A stretch of 5,185 nt of DNA from Bacillota bacterium (lineage in GTDB: Bacteria > Bacillota > Clostridia > Oscillospirales > JAKOTC01). Position numbers and translations under genes: made by a program. The stretch is taken from NCBI GenBank assembly GCA_029776465.1, contig JAKOTC010000116.1:1-5185 (forward strand), given 5' to 3'. Positions within the stretch are counted from its first letter, which is position 1. The number at the start of each line of letters is the position of its first letter. This document shows positions 1-5,185 of this stretch, piece after piece. The notes beneath the pieces were generated by a model, which saw only the letters and a program-made list of their open reading frames with translations, made no database searches and had not been told where the DNA came from.

Positions 1-51
1 GACTTTGCGCAGCACTTCCTCGCCCTCTTTTACCACTCTTCGCAGTGCCAT
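1..51 (-). CDS. def: Peptide deformylase, N-terminal fragment (runs off window)
   Basis: Only the first 17 codons are present, reading MALRRVVKEGEEVLRKV from the ATG at 51-49. This matches the usual opening of Clostridia-type peptide deformylases (MAxRxIVKEGDEVLRKV-like). Peptide deformylase is a cytoplasmic metalloenzyme that removes the formyl group from the initiator methionine of new proteins; its metal-binding motifs lie outside the window and cannot be checked. The start is well supported by a near-perfect ribosome binding site (AAGGAGG at 64-58, 6 nt upstream). Position agrees with the common Bacillota order priA-def-fmt, but here def is separated from priA by 155 bp and appears to have its own promoter. 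The identification rests on a short N-terminus plus synteny, so it is likely but not proven. Confidence 0.82.
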   Translation of the reverse strand, partial: MALRRVVKEGEEVLRKV

Positions 52-57
52 ATCCTG

Positions 58-64
58 CCTCCTT
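58..64 (-). promoter_or_regulatory. Ribosome binding site of def
   Basis: The minus strand reads AAGGAGG, 6 nt before the ATG at 51. It is a full match to the anti-Shine-Dalgarno core and fixes the def start codon. Confidence 0.85.
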
Positions 65-139
65 ATTGGCTTATATATGAACCTGATGTAAAGCATCGGC
101 CGTTTCACAACAAAAACCGCTTGTATTGGGTTCAAAACT

Positions 140-148
140 ATTATAACA
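140..148 (-). promoter_or_regulatory. Extended -10 promoter for def
   Basis: The minus strand reads TGT-TATAAT: a perfect -10 hexamer (145-140) with the TGn extension (148-146) of an extended -10 sigma-A/sigma-70 promoter. No good -35 hexamer lies at 16-18 bp; the best nearby candidate is TAGAGC at 19 bp spacing, with 3 of 6 matches. That is compatible with an extended -10 promoter. Transcription would start near 133, giving a leader of roughly 80 nt before def. A weaker alternative is TTGGAA (177-172), 16-bp spacer, CATTAT (155-150). The start site is inferred from sequence alone. Confidence 0.6.
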
Positions 149-168
149 CATAATGGAGCATTATGCTC
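149..168. repeat. Two overlapping perfect dyads next to the def promoter
   Basis: Positions 149-165 read CATAATG GAG CATTATG, a perfect 7+3+7 inverted repeat. Positions 156-168 read GAGCA TTA TGCTC, a perfect 5+3+5 inverted repeat sharing the central half-site. The first dyad ends immediately next to the TGT of the extended -10 element, so it fills the spacer and -35 region of the def promoter. This is a typical place for a repressor operator. As RNA the two hairpins would be mutually exclusive and AT-rich, and neither is followed by a U-tract, so an operator is more plausible than a terminator. The regulator is unknown. Confidence 0.55.
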
Positions 169-173
169 TACTT

Positions 174-192
174 CCAATGCAAATTAGCATGG
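174..192. repeat. Small imperfect inverted repeat downstream of priA
   Basis: On the minus strand CCATGC-TAATTT-GCATTGG can form a stem of about six base pairs with one bulged T, 14 nt after the priA stop. It might weakly stabilise the 3' end of the priA transcript. There is no following U-tract, so it does not look like an intrinsic terminator, and at this length chance occurrence is quite possible. Confidence 0.3.
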
Positions 193-206
193 ATTTCATA
201 ATCTGA

Positions 207-2663
207 TTAAAAATAGCTCTCGGGATTGATATCCGCAAATGCGGTGACATCTCTTCTGCCCATTTCGGCGGCAAAGCCGGACAGCAAACGATAGACCATC
301 TGGCGGAAACGGGGAGAGTTTCGGCATTTCACCGTCAGGCGGTAGCGATACCGGTCGGCCGCCTTGAGAATTGAAGCGGGCGCGGGTCCGAAGGTTTTGA
401 TGGGCAGCTCGCTATACTCCCTCTCCACCAGATCGGCCAACATCCCCAGGATTTTCATTGCACCCTCCCTGGCCGCCCGCTCCGAGGGAGCGCTGACCCC
501 GATCAGGCAGACATCGCAGAAGGGAGGATGGAGCATTTGGCTGCGAAGGGCAATCTCCTGGGCATAAAAGGCTTCATAGTCCTGACGGACAGCCACCCCG
601 AAAATCGGGTGATCCGGCAGATAGGTTTGGATAATGGCCTTGCCGGAGAACCGCCCCCGTCCGCACCTGCCCACCACCTGGGTCAGCAGGGAAAAGGTGC
701 GCTCCCCGCTTTTATAGTCCTCACTGAACAGCCCCTGCTCGGCATTCAGCACCCCGGCAAGGGTGACGTTTTCAAAGTCCAGACCTTTCGCCACCATCTG
801 GGTGCCCAGCAAGATATCGTATTTTCCGCCCCCGAAGTCCTCAAACAGACGGTCATGGGCGGCCTTGGTATAGGTGGTGTCGGTGTCCATCCGAAGCACT
901 CTCGCGTCGGGCAGAAGGGTTTTCAGCTCGGCCTCCACCTTCTGGGTTCCGCTCCCGAAGGTGCGCATCCGCTTCTCCCCGCACTGGGGGCAGCCGGTAT
1001 CAAAGGGCCGGGAGTAGCCGCAGCAGTGACACATCAGCCGCCCATTGGCCGAGTGGAAATTCAGCGCCACGCTGCATCTGGGACAGGTCATCACCGTATT
1101 GCATCCAAAGCAGGTGACCACCGTGTCATGTCCCCGCCGGTTGAGCAGCAGCACCGACTGATGCCCCTGATCCATATTGACGGTCAGGGCCTCCAGCAGG
1201 CTCATTCCCAACACCCCAGCGGGCATCACGGTCTGTTCCTTCTGCATATCAATCAAATCCACCTGGGGCAGACGGGCCGTTCCAAAGCGGTTTTCCAGCT
1301 TGAAAAAGGCCAGCTTTCCGGTTTGGGCCGCATGATAGGCGGTGATGGAGGGAGTCGCCGACATCCGCAGATAGAGGGCATTGTGCCGCTTGGCAATCCA
1401 TGCCGCCACCATCCGGGCATCATACCGGGGGGATTGTTCGGACTTATACGCCCCTTCCTGTTCCTCGTCCACGGCGATCAGGCCGATATTTTTCAAAGGG
1501 GCGAATACCGCGGAACGGGTGCCGACGACCACATCCGCCTCCCCCGCCCTAATCCGCTTCCACTCATCCAGCCGAACCCCCATGGAGAGCCCGCTATGTA
1601 AAACCGCCACCCGGCTGCCGAAACAACCGGAGAAGAGCCGGACAAACTGGGGGGTCAGAAGAATCTCGGGCAACAGCACCATGGCCGACCGTCCCTCCGC
1701 CAGTGTCTTCTGCACCAGTTTCAGCACCACCATGGTTTTTCCGCTGCCGGTGATGCCATATAATAAAGCCCCGCTTCCGGGGGAGAGTTTGCATAACCCG
1801 TCGAATACCGCCTGCTGTTCCTCACTGAGGCGGATGGCATCCAGGTCCATATGCTCCGAGGTTTGATAGGCCTGACGATAGGCCTCTTCCTCATAGCACT
1901 CCAGCCAGCCCTTTTGCAGCACACGGTTCACCACCGCAAGTCCCGCGCCGGTGTAATAGATGGCCTCCCGGATGGCTGTCGGCCCGTTTTCCCAAATCAG
2001 CCGAACCAAATCGGCCTGCTTAGCCGTGGTTTTTGGGGGAAGGCTTAAGTCCGCCCCCATATCCCGGCTTTCCTGCAGCTGAGGAGAAAGCCGAAGCATC
2101 CGCACCCGGGTATCCGACACCTTGCGGACCTTCCGTTCCTCGGTGATTAAAACACCCTTCCGCTCCAGCTCGGCCAGCAAAGCGGGGTCCACCCCGGCAG
2201 TCTTGGCCAGCTTTCCGCTCTCCATGGCTTTCTCCGGGCTTTCAAGCACCTCCGCCACCCTGCGCTCATCCGGGCTCAAATCGGAAAGATTGACTCCATC
2301 GGCCAGATGATAACGCAAAATCCGGCGGTATTCAAGGCCCGTCGGATACAATAAGCTTAATGCGTCATACCAGCTGCAGAAGGTCTGTGCCCTGATCCAA
2401 GCCGCCAGCTCCAGCTGATCCGCGGTGAGCAGGGGCGCGGTATCCACCGCTTCGCTTACGGCCTTCAGCTTTAAAGCTTCCTCCTCTTTCCCGTCGAAAA
2501 CCTCCATCACCATCCCGCGGCGGGGCTTGTTTCCCGGGCCAAAAGGCAAAATAACCCGACAGCCCGGGGAGAGCCAAGAAAGCTCGCCGGGCAGCCGGTA
2601 GTCATAAAGCTTGTCATATTGAATCAGCGCATCCGCCAGAGCCACTCGTGCGATGCGTTCCAT
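207..2663 (-). CDS. priA: PriA, primosomal protein N' (replication restart helicase)
   Basis: PriA is a cytoplasmic 3'-5' superfamily 2 DNA helicase that recognises stalled forks and D-loops and starts reassembly of the replisome. The 818 residues suit Bacillota PriA (B. subtilis about 805). The N-terminal 3'-DNA-binding domain is about residues 1-105, with VILPFG at 37-42, followed by a winged-helix region to about 270. Helicase motifs: Walker A GITGSGKT 303-310, GTRSAVF 381-387, DEEQ 399-402, SATPS 435-439, GTQMVAKGLDF 620-630, QVVGRCGR 662-669. The zinc-binding insert has all eight cysteines (518, 521, 527, 530, 545, 548, 558, 561), with spacing equal to that of E. coli PriA as I recall it. 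Oddities: the DEEH box is DEEQ, and QVAGRAGR reads QVVGRCGR. The ATG lies 5 bp after the rpoZ stop, with a GAGGAAG site inside rpoZ, so translation is probably coupled. The usual Bacillota neighbour coaBC is missing between rpoZ and priA. Confidence 0.97.
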   Translation of the reverse strand: MERIARVALADALIQYDKLYDYRLPGELSWLSPGCRVILPFGPGNKPRRGMVMEVFDGKEEEALKLKAVSEAVDTAPLLTADQLELAAWIRAQTFCSWYDALSLLYPTGLEYRRILRYHLADGVNLSDLSPDERRVAEVLESPEKAMESGKLAKTAGVDPALLAELERKGVLITEERKVRKVSDTRVRMLRLSPQLQESRDMGADLSLPPKTTAKQADLVRLIWENGPTAIREAIYYTGAGLAVVNRVLQKGWLECYEEEAYRQAYQTSEHMDLDAIRLSEEQQAVFDGLCKLSPGSGALLYGITGSGKTMVVLKLVQKTLAEGRSAMVLLPEILLTPQFVRLFSGCFGSRVAVLHSGLSMGVRLDEWKRIRAGEADVVVGTRSAVFAPLKNIGLIAVDEEQEGAYKSEQSPRYDARMVAAWIAKRHNALYLRMSATPSITAYHAAQTGKLAFFKLENRFGTARLPQVDLIDMQKEQTVMPAGVLGMSLLEALTVNMDQGHQSVLLLNRRGHDTVVTCFGCNTVMTCPRCSVALNFHSANGRLMCHCCGYSRPFDTGCPQCGEKRMRTFGSGTQKVEAELKTLLPDARVLRMDTDTTYTKAAHDRLFEDFGGGKYDILLGTQMVAKGLDFENVTLAGVLNAEQGLFSEDYKSGERTFSLLTQVVGRCGRGRFSGKAIIQTYLPDHPIFGVAVRQDYEAFYAQEIALRSQMLHPPFCDVCLIGVSAPSERAAREGAMKILGMLADLVEREYSELPIKTFGPAPASILKAADRYRYRLTVKCRNSPRFRQMVYRLLSGFAAEMGRRDVTAFADINPESYF

Positions 2664-2668
2664 ATCGT

Positions 2669-2881
2669 TTATTCTTCCTCGGATTTGTCCTGGGTTTCGA
2701 CGATAACAGCCTTACCGCTGGCCAGTTCTTCCATAGCCAGCTGAACGGGCTTTTTGGTCAGCGCGATGTTTTCGGCCTCAGCCTCTTCGGCAATGGCTCT
2801 TGCTCGCTTGGCAACGGCAATCACCAAGGAGTAACAGCTTCCCTTATAATTCATATCACTTGCCGACAACGGCTTTAACAT
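2669..2881 (-). CDS. rpoZ: RNA polymerase omega subunit
   Basis: Omega is the small RNA polymerase subunit that binds the beta' subunit and aids its folding and assembly into the core enzyme. The 70-residue protein has the expected pattern: N-terminal [10 protein letters not shown], then YSLVIAVAKRARAI at 17-30 (compare the omega signature YxLVxxxAKRAR), then KPVQLAMEELASGK at 44-57 (the conserved KxVxxALEEIxxGK helix), and a short acidic tail ending in SEEE. Length equals that of typical Bacillota omega (about 67-70). The start at 2881 is preferred over the methionine at residue 10 because family members have a similar N-terminal PS-like segment and because GAGGTGA stands 6 nt upstream. The gene overlaps the end of gmk by 26 bp in another frame and ends 5 bp before priA, so all three are probably translated from one message. 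Confidence 0.93.
   Translation of the reverse strand: MLKPLSASDMNYKGSCYSLVIAVAKRARAIAEEAEAENIALTKKPVQLAMEELASGKAVIVETQDKSEEE
2674..2680 (-). promoter_or_regulatory. Ribosome binding site of priA, inside the rpoZ 3' end
   Basis: The minus strand reads GAGGAAG, 10 nt before the priA ATG at 2663 and inside the glutamate-rich last codons of rpoZ. Spacing from the GAGG core is somewhat long (13 nt), so coupling to rpoZ translation probably helps initiation. Confidence 0.55.
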
Positions 2882-3485
2882 GACTCGTCACCTCATTAAA
2901 AAATTCCTTGTTGCGGGAAACCCGCTTTTTCTCTGTGCGGATAATCTCCGCCAGTTCCTGCGCAGCTTTTTCCACCTCGTCGTTGATCAGCAGATAATCA
3001 TAATCCCGGCCGCAGACAATTTCCTCTGCCGCTCGGGCCAGCCTTGCGCAAACGGCCTCTTCGGTTTCGGTTCCCCGTCCCCGAAGCCGCCTTGCCAGTT
3101 CCTCGGCGGAGGGTGGAAGCAGGAAAACCAGCAAGGCATCGGGCAAAAGGGCTTTGACGGCCCTTCCGCCCTCCACCTCAATTTTTAAAATAACGTCCAG
3201 TCCGGCCGCACAAATGCGGTCGACTTCCGACTTCAAGGTGCCGTAATAATTGCCGCAGTACTCGGTATATTCCAAAAGCCGGCCGTTCGCAATTTGCTCT
3301 TCAAACTCTTCTCGGCTCATGAAATAATAATCCACGCCGTCCCGCTCCCCTTCCCGGGGCGCCCGGGTGGTGGCGGAAATGGTTTTAGCCGCTCCGCCCA
3401 GCCGAAAAAACTCATTCAACAGGGTATCTTTCCCACTGCCGGCCGGGCCGGATAGCACAACAGTAAGACCTCGCTTATTTATCAT
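2856..3485 (-). CDS. gmk: Guanylate kinase
   Basis: Guanylate kinase phosphorylates GMP (and dGMP) to GDP with ATP in the cytoplasm, an essential step of GTP synthesis and of (p)ppGpp homeostasis. The 209 residues are the normal length. Visible motifs: P-loop GPAGSGKD at 13-20; GMP-binding segment [19 protein letters not shown] at 37-55; [14 protein letters not shown] at 70-83; KIEVEGG at 101-107, where some homologues have Asp for Glu103 but Bacillota often have Glu; the LID arginines in [11 protein letters not shown] at 133-143; and the C-terminal YLLIND at 164-169. The P-loop GSGKD differs from the commoner GVGKG. The ATG at 3485 overlaps the 3' end of remA by 11 bp and has GGAGG 6 nt upstream. 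The 3' end overlaps rpoZ by 26 bp. The remA-gmk-rpoZ order is widely conserved in Bacillota. Confidence 0.97.
   Translation of the reverse strand: MINKRGLTVVLSGPAGSGKDTLLNEFFRLGGAAKTISATTRAPREGERDGVDYYFMSREEFEEQIANGRLLEYTEYCGNYYGTLKSEVDRICAAGLDVILKIEVEGGRAVKALLPDALLVFLLPPSAEELARRLRGRGTETEEAVCARLARAAEEIVCGRDYDYLLINDEVEKAAQELAEIIRTEKKRVSRNKEFFNEVTSHVKAVVGK
2888..2894 (-). promoter_or_regulatory. Ribosome binding site of rpoZ, inside gmk
   Basis: The minus strand reads GAGGTGA, identical to part of the extended Shine-Dalgarno consensus AAGGAGGTGATC, with 6 nt before the ATG at 2881. It lies wholly inside the gmk reading frame and decides the longer rpoZ start over the internal methionine. Confidence 0.75.
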
Positions 3486-3753
3486 CGGAAACCTCCGGGG
3501 TGTTGGGAATACCGCCGTCCTCCTCGTTGAGACGGCTGGCCAGAGTCTCGGGCTGGAGGGCCGACAGGATCACATGATCGCTGTCGGTCACCAGCACCGC
3601 GCGGGATTTGCGTCCGAAGGTGGCATCAATCAACCGGCCTGCGGCACGGGCTTCCTGAGCGATCCGCTTGGCGGGCGCCGAGTCAAAGCTGACCACAGCC
3701 ACCAAACGGTCGGCGGAGACCATATTGCCAAAGCCGATGTTGATCAATTTCAT
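3475..3753 (-). CDS. remA: RemA-like regulator (DUF370 family)
   Basis: RemA of B. subtilis is a DNA-binding protein that activates biofilm-matrix and osmoprotection genes. Homologues occur across Bacillota next to gmk, including species with no known matrix operon, so the regulon here is unknown. The 92-residue protein shows the family pattern throughout: [16 protein letters not shown] at 2-17, [21 protein letters not shown] at 25-45, GRKSRAV at 47-53 (the basic segment corresponding to the DNA-binding arginines) and [19 protein letters not shown] at 57-75. The last 17 residues, from NEEDGG, form an acidic, probably disordered tail. This tail also encodes the gmk ribosome binding site and overlaps the gmk start. 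The ATG at 3753 follows the carboxyltransferase stop by 25 bp and has a purine-rich ribosome binding site 7 nt upstream. Confidence 0.94.
   Translation of the reverse strand: MKLINIGFGNMVSADRLVAVVSFDSAPAKRIAQEARAAGRLIDATFGRKSRAVLVTDSDHVILSALQPETLASRLNEEDGGIPNTPEVSDDK
3492..3496 (-). promoter_or_regulatory. Ribosome binding site of gmk, inside remA
   Basis: The minus strand reads GGAGG, 6 nt before the gmk ATG at 3485 and inside the last codons of remA. It supports the overlapping start and translational coupling. Confidence 0.8.
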
Positions 3754-3760
3754 CTCTGAA

Positions 3761-3770
3761 CCCTTCCCCT
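3761..3770 (-). promoter_or_regulatory. Probable ribosome binding site of remA
   Basis: The minus strand reads AGGGGAAGGG, ending 7 nt before the remA ATG at 3753. It is purine-rich but only a partial match to AGGAGG. It occupies most of the 25-bp gap after the carboxyltransferase gene, leaving no room for a complete separate promoter within the gap. Confidence 0.55.
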
Positions 3771-3778
3771 AAAATAAC

Positions 3779-5179
3779 TTAAACCGGATGCACCTTCTGC
3801 TCCATGTTCACATGGGCGGAATCAATGCCGTATTTTTTATTCTGACGCTTTTCAAAGAACTTCTGGGCCACCTGGCCAAACTGGGCATAGGAGAGCACGT
3901 CCTCCTCCTGCTCCATCCACTGCTTGGCTTCCTCGCGGAGCTTTTCCAGCTCGGGCTTCAGCAGGTCGGCGGGACGGCAGTCGATGGGCTCCTGATCACC
4001 GATGATGCTCTTGCGGAAGGCAGGGTCAATGGGCACCGGTGTGGTACCGTATTCGCCGCGGACCATGGTCTTGAACTCCTTGGTGACGGTTTTATACCGC
4101 TCGCCCATAATCACATTGTAAACCGCCTGGGTGCCCACGATCTGAGAGGAGGGGGTGACCAGCGGGGGATAGCCCGCATCGGCACGCACTCTCGGCACCT
4201 CTTTCAACACTTCATCCAGCTTGTCGGCTTTGCCGGCCTGCTTCAGCTGGGACACCAGGTTGGAAAGCATTCCGCCGGGCACCTGATAGAGCAGGGCGTT
4301 GGCGTCCACCGAAAGCATCAGCGGGTCGAGCAGCTTTTCATCAATGTATTTCTTACGCAGTTTTGCGAAATGATCCCGAATGGGGTTTAAGGCTTCCAAA
4401 GAGATGCCGGTATCATAGGGGGTTCCCGCAAAGGCTGCCACCATGGATTCGGTGGGAGCGTGGGAAGTGCCCAGCGCCAGGGGCGAAATGGCGGTGTCAA
4501 TGATGTCCACGCCCGCTTCCACCGACTTGACCATAACCATGGAGGCCAGACCGGAGGTGTAGTGGGTGTGCATCTGCAGAGGAACCTTCACATTTTCCTT
4601 CAGCGCTTTTACCAGCTCGTAAGCGGCATAGGGGGTCAGAAGAGCGGCCATATCCTTGATGCAGATGGAGTCAACGCCCTCGTCCTCCAACTGCTTGGCG
4701 TATTTGACATAGTATTCGGTGGTAAAGACCGGACCGGTGGTGTAGGAGATAGCACCCTGAACATGGCACTTTTCCTTTTTGGAGGCCGCAATGGCGGTCT
4801 TCAGGTTGCGGATATCGTTCAAAGCGTCAAAAATGCGGATGATGTCGATGCCGTTGGCCACCGAGCGCTGGACGAAATATTCCACCACATCGTCGGCATA
4901 ATGGCGATAACCCAGCATATTCTGGCCGCGGAAGAGCATCTGAAGCTTGGTGTTCTTCACCTTGGAACGGATAATACGCAGTCTCTCCCAGGGGTCCTCG
5001 TCCAGGAAGCGCAGGCAGGCGTCAAAGGTGGCGCCGCCCCAGGCTTCCAGGGAATAATAACCCACTTTATCCATCTGCTCCAGAATGGGCAGCATATCTT
5101 CCAGAGTCATTCGGGTGGCAATCAGGGACTGGTGGGCGTCACGCAGAACCGTTTCTGTAATTTTCACTTGCTTCTGCAT
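3779..5179 (-). CDS. oadA: Oxaloacetate decarboxylase alpha / pyruvate carboxylase subunit B-type carboxyltransferase without biotinyl domain
   Basis: A biotin-dependent carboxyltransferase that moves CO2 between oxaloacetate/pyruvate and carboxybiotin on a carrier protein. It acts in either a Na+-pumping oxaloacetate decarboxylase or a two-subunit pyruvate carboxylase. TIM-barrel motifs: LRDAHQS 12-18 (metal ligand Asp14), GGATFD 48-53, FRGQN 83-87, IKDMAAL 174-180 (Lys175, the carboxylated metal-binding lysine in homologues), metal-binding HTH 204-206, GTSHAPTE 237-244 (the segment carrying the catalytic Thr in homologues). The conserved C-terminal domain has PGGM 301-304, TPSSQIVGTQAVYN 342-355 and YGTTPVPID 377-385. 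At 466 residues it ends without the AMKM biotinylation domain of full-length OadA (about 590), so a separate biotin carrier is needed and is not in this window. The start at 5179 fits family N-termini; GGACAA just upstream may be the end of a ribosome binding site cut by the window edge. Decarboxylase versus carboxylase role cannot be decided here. Confidence 0.88.
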   Translation of the reverse strand: MQKQVKITETVLRDAHQSLIATRMTLEDMLPILEQMDKVGYYSLEAWGGATFDACLRFLDEDPWERLRIIRSKVKNTKLQMLFRGQNMLGYRHYADDVVEYFVQRSVANGIDIIRIFDALNDIRNLKTAIAASKKEKCHVQGAISYTTGPVFTTEYYVKYAKQLEDEGVDSICIKDMAALLTPYAAYELVKALKENVKVPLQMHTHYTSGLASMVMVKSVEAGVDIIDTAISPLALGTSHAPTESMVAAFAGTPYDTGISLEALNPIRDHFAKLRKKYIDEKLLDPLMLSVDANALLYQVPGGMLSNLVSQLKQAGKADKLDEVLKEVPRVRADAGYPPLVTPSSQIVGTQAVYNVIMGERYKTVTKEFKTMVRGEYGTTPVPIDPAFRKSIIGDQEPIDCRPADLLKPELEKLREEAKQWMEQEEDVLSYAQFGQVAQKFFEKRQNKKYGIDSAHVNMEQKVHPV

Positions 5180-5185
5180 TTGTCC

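Larger units (their letters stand above)
52..206. other. priA-def intergenic spacer, AT-rich
   Basis: This 155-bp spacer is the only substantial noncoding stretch in the window and is clearly more AT-rich than the surrounding genes. Read on the minus strand from the priA stop it contains an imperfect inverted repeat (192-174), two overlapping perfect dyads (168-149), an extended -10 promoter (148-140), an untranslated leader of about 80 nt, and the def ribosome binding site. No hairpin here is followed by a convincing run of U, so I see no strong intrinsic terminator for priA; read-through into def is possible. I recognise no riboswitch or small RNA. Confidence 0.8.

Noticed and set aside
65..133. 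def leader considered as a riboswitch or T-box
   Set aside because: At about 70-80 nt it has only a 4-6 bp stem (GATG/CATC with loop TAAAG), none of the conserved motifs of a known riboswitch or T-box, and no terminator.
149..168. Overlapping hairpins considered as an intrinsic terminator for priA
   Set aside because: The stems are AT-rich and short, and the following minus-strand sequence (TGTGTTATAATAG) is not a U-tract; it matches an extended -10 promoter instead.
528..1601. Long plus-strand open frame (357 codons) opposite priA
   Set aside because: It lies entirely antisense to the clear PriA coding sequence. Its product is rich in G, H, Q and P with no recognisable domain, and no good ribosome binding site precedes it. 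It is a shadow of GC-rich codons on the other strand.
1594..1924. Two short minus-strand frames inside the PriA helicase core
   Set aside because: Out-of-frame readings of the Walker A region. PriA is uninterrupted across this interval.
2365..2577. Minus-strand open frame in another frame inside priA
   Set aside because: Its residues are an out-of-frame reading of the PriA N-terminal domain, which is continuous in its own frame. There is no sign of a frameshift in priA.
2669..2854. Shorter rpoZ start at the internal methionine (residue 10)
   Set aside because: The upstream ATG has a better ribosome binding site (GAGGTGA), and the longer N-terminus resembles those of known omega subunits.
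3367..3759. Plus-strand open frame (130 codons) opposite remA and the start of gmk
   Set aside because: Antisense to two well-recognised genes with conserved protein sequence. No domain or ribosome binding site supports it.
3788..4390. Plus-strand open frame (200 codons) opposite the carboxyltransferase
   Set aside because: Antisense to strongly conserved carboxyltransferase motifs. The histidine/leucine/glycine-rich translation has no family features.
1..5185. Novel defence system, mobile element, CRISPR array or tRNA
   Set aside because: All coding space is accounted for by conserved housekeeping genes on one strand. I saw no regularly spaced repeats, transposase, terminal inverted repeats or tRNA-like sequence.

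Overview
This window is a stretch of bacterial chromosome in which every credible gene lies on the minus strand, so transcription runs from high to low coordinates. The gene order remA (DUF370) - gmk - rpoZ - priA - def is a core housekeeping block typical of Bacillota. The dense packing, moderately GC-rich coding sequence, AT-rich spacer, strong GGAGG-type ribosome binding sites and a biotin-dependent oxaloacetate decarboxylase/pyruvate carboxylase-type carboxyltransferase suggest an anaerobic member of Clostridia, perhaps Oscillospiraceae/Ruminococcaceae. The family-level placement is inference from gene content and protein flavour, not a phylogenetic result.

Layout in the direction of transcription: (1) 5179-3779, a 466-residue carboxyltransferase subunit (OadA/PycB type) without its own biotinyl domain. 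(2) After a 25-bp gap, 3753-3475, RemA-like DUF370 DNA-binding regulator. (3) Overlapping it by 11 bp, 3485-2856, guanylate kinase. (4) Overlapping that by 26 bp, 2881-2669, RNA polymerase omega subunit. (5) After 5 bp, 2663-207, PriA primosomal helicase. (6) After a 155-bp AT-rich spacer, the first 17 codons of peptide deformylase (51-1), which runs off the window.

remA, gmk, rpoZ and priA are almost certainly one translationally coupled transcription unit linking nucleotide metabolism (GMP to GDP), RNA polymerase assembly and replication restart. The carboxyltransferase gene is close enough to be in the same unit, although its function is unrelated. The only real noncoding space, 52-206, contains a good extended -10 promoter (TGT-TATAAT) facing def and, abutting it, a perfect 7+3+7 dyad (149-165) that overlaps a second dyad (156-168). 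This is the most interesting small-scale structure in the window and could be an operator for def and the genes beyond it.

I found no mobile element, CRISPR array, tRNA, rRNA, riboswitch or novel defence-like system. The points worth a second look are the dyad at the def promoter, the unusual neighbourhood (carboxyltransferase upstream of remA, coaBC absent between rpoZ and priA), and sequence variants in PriA and Gmk.
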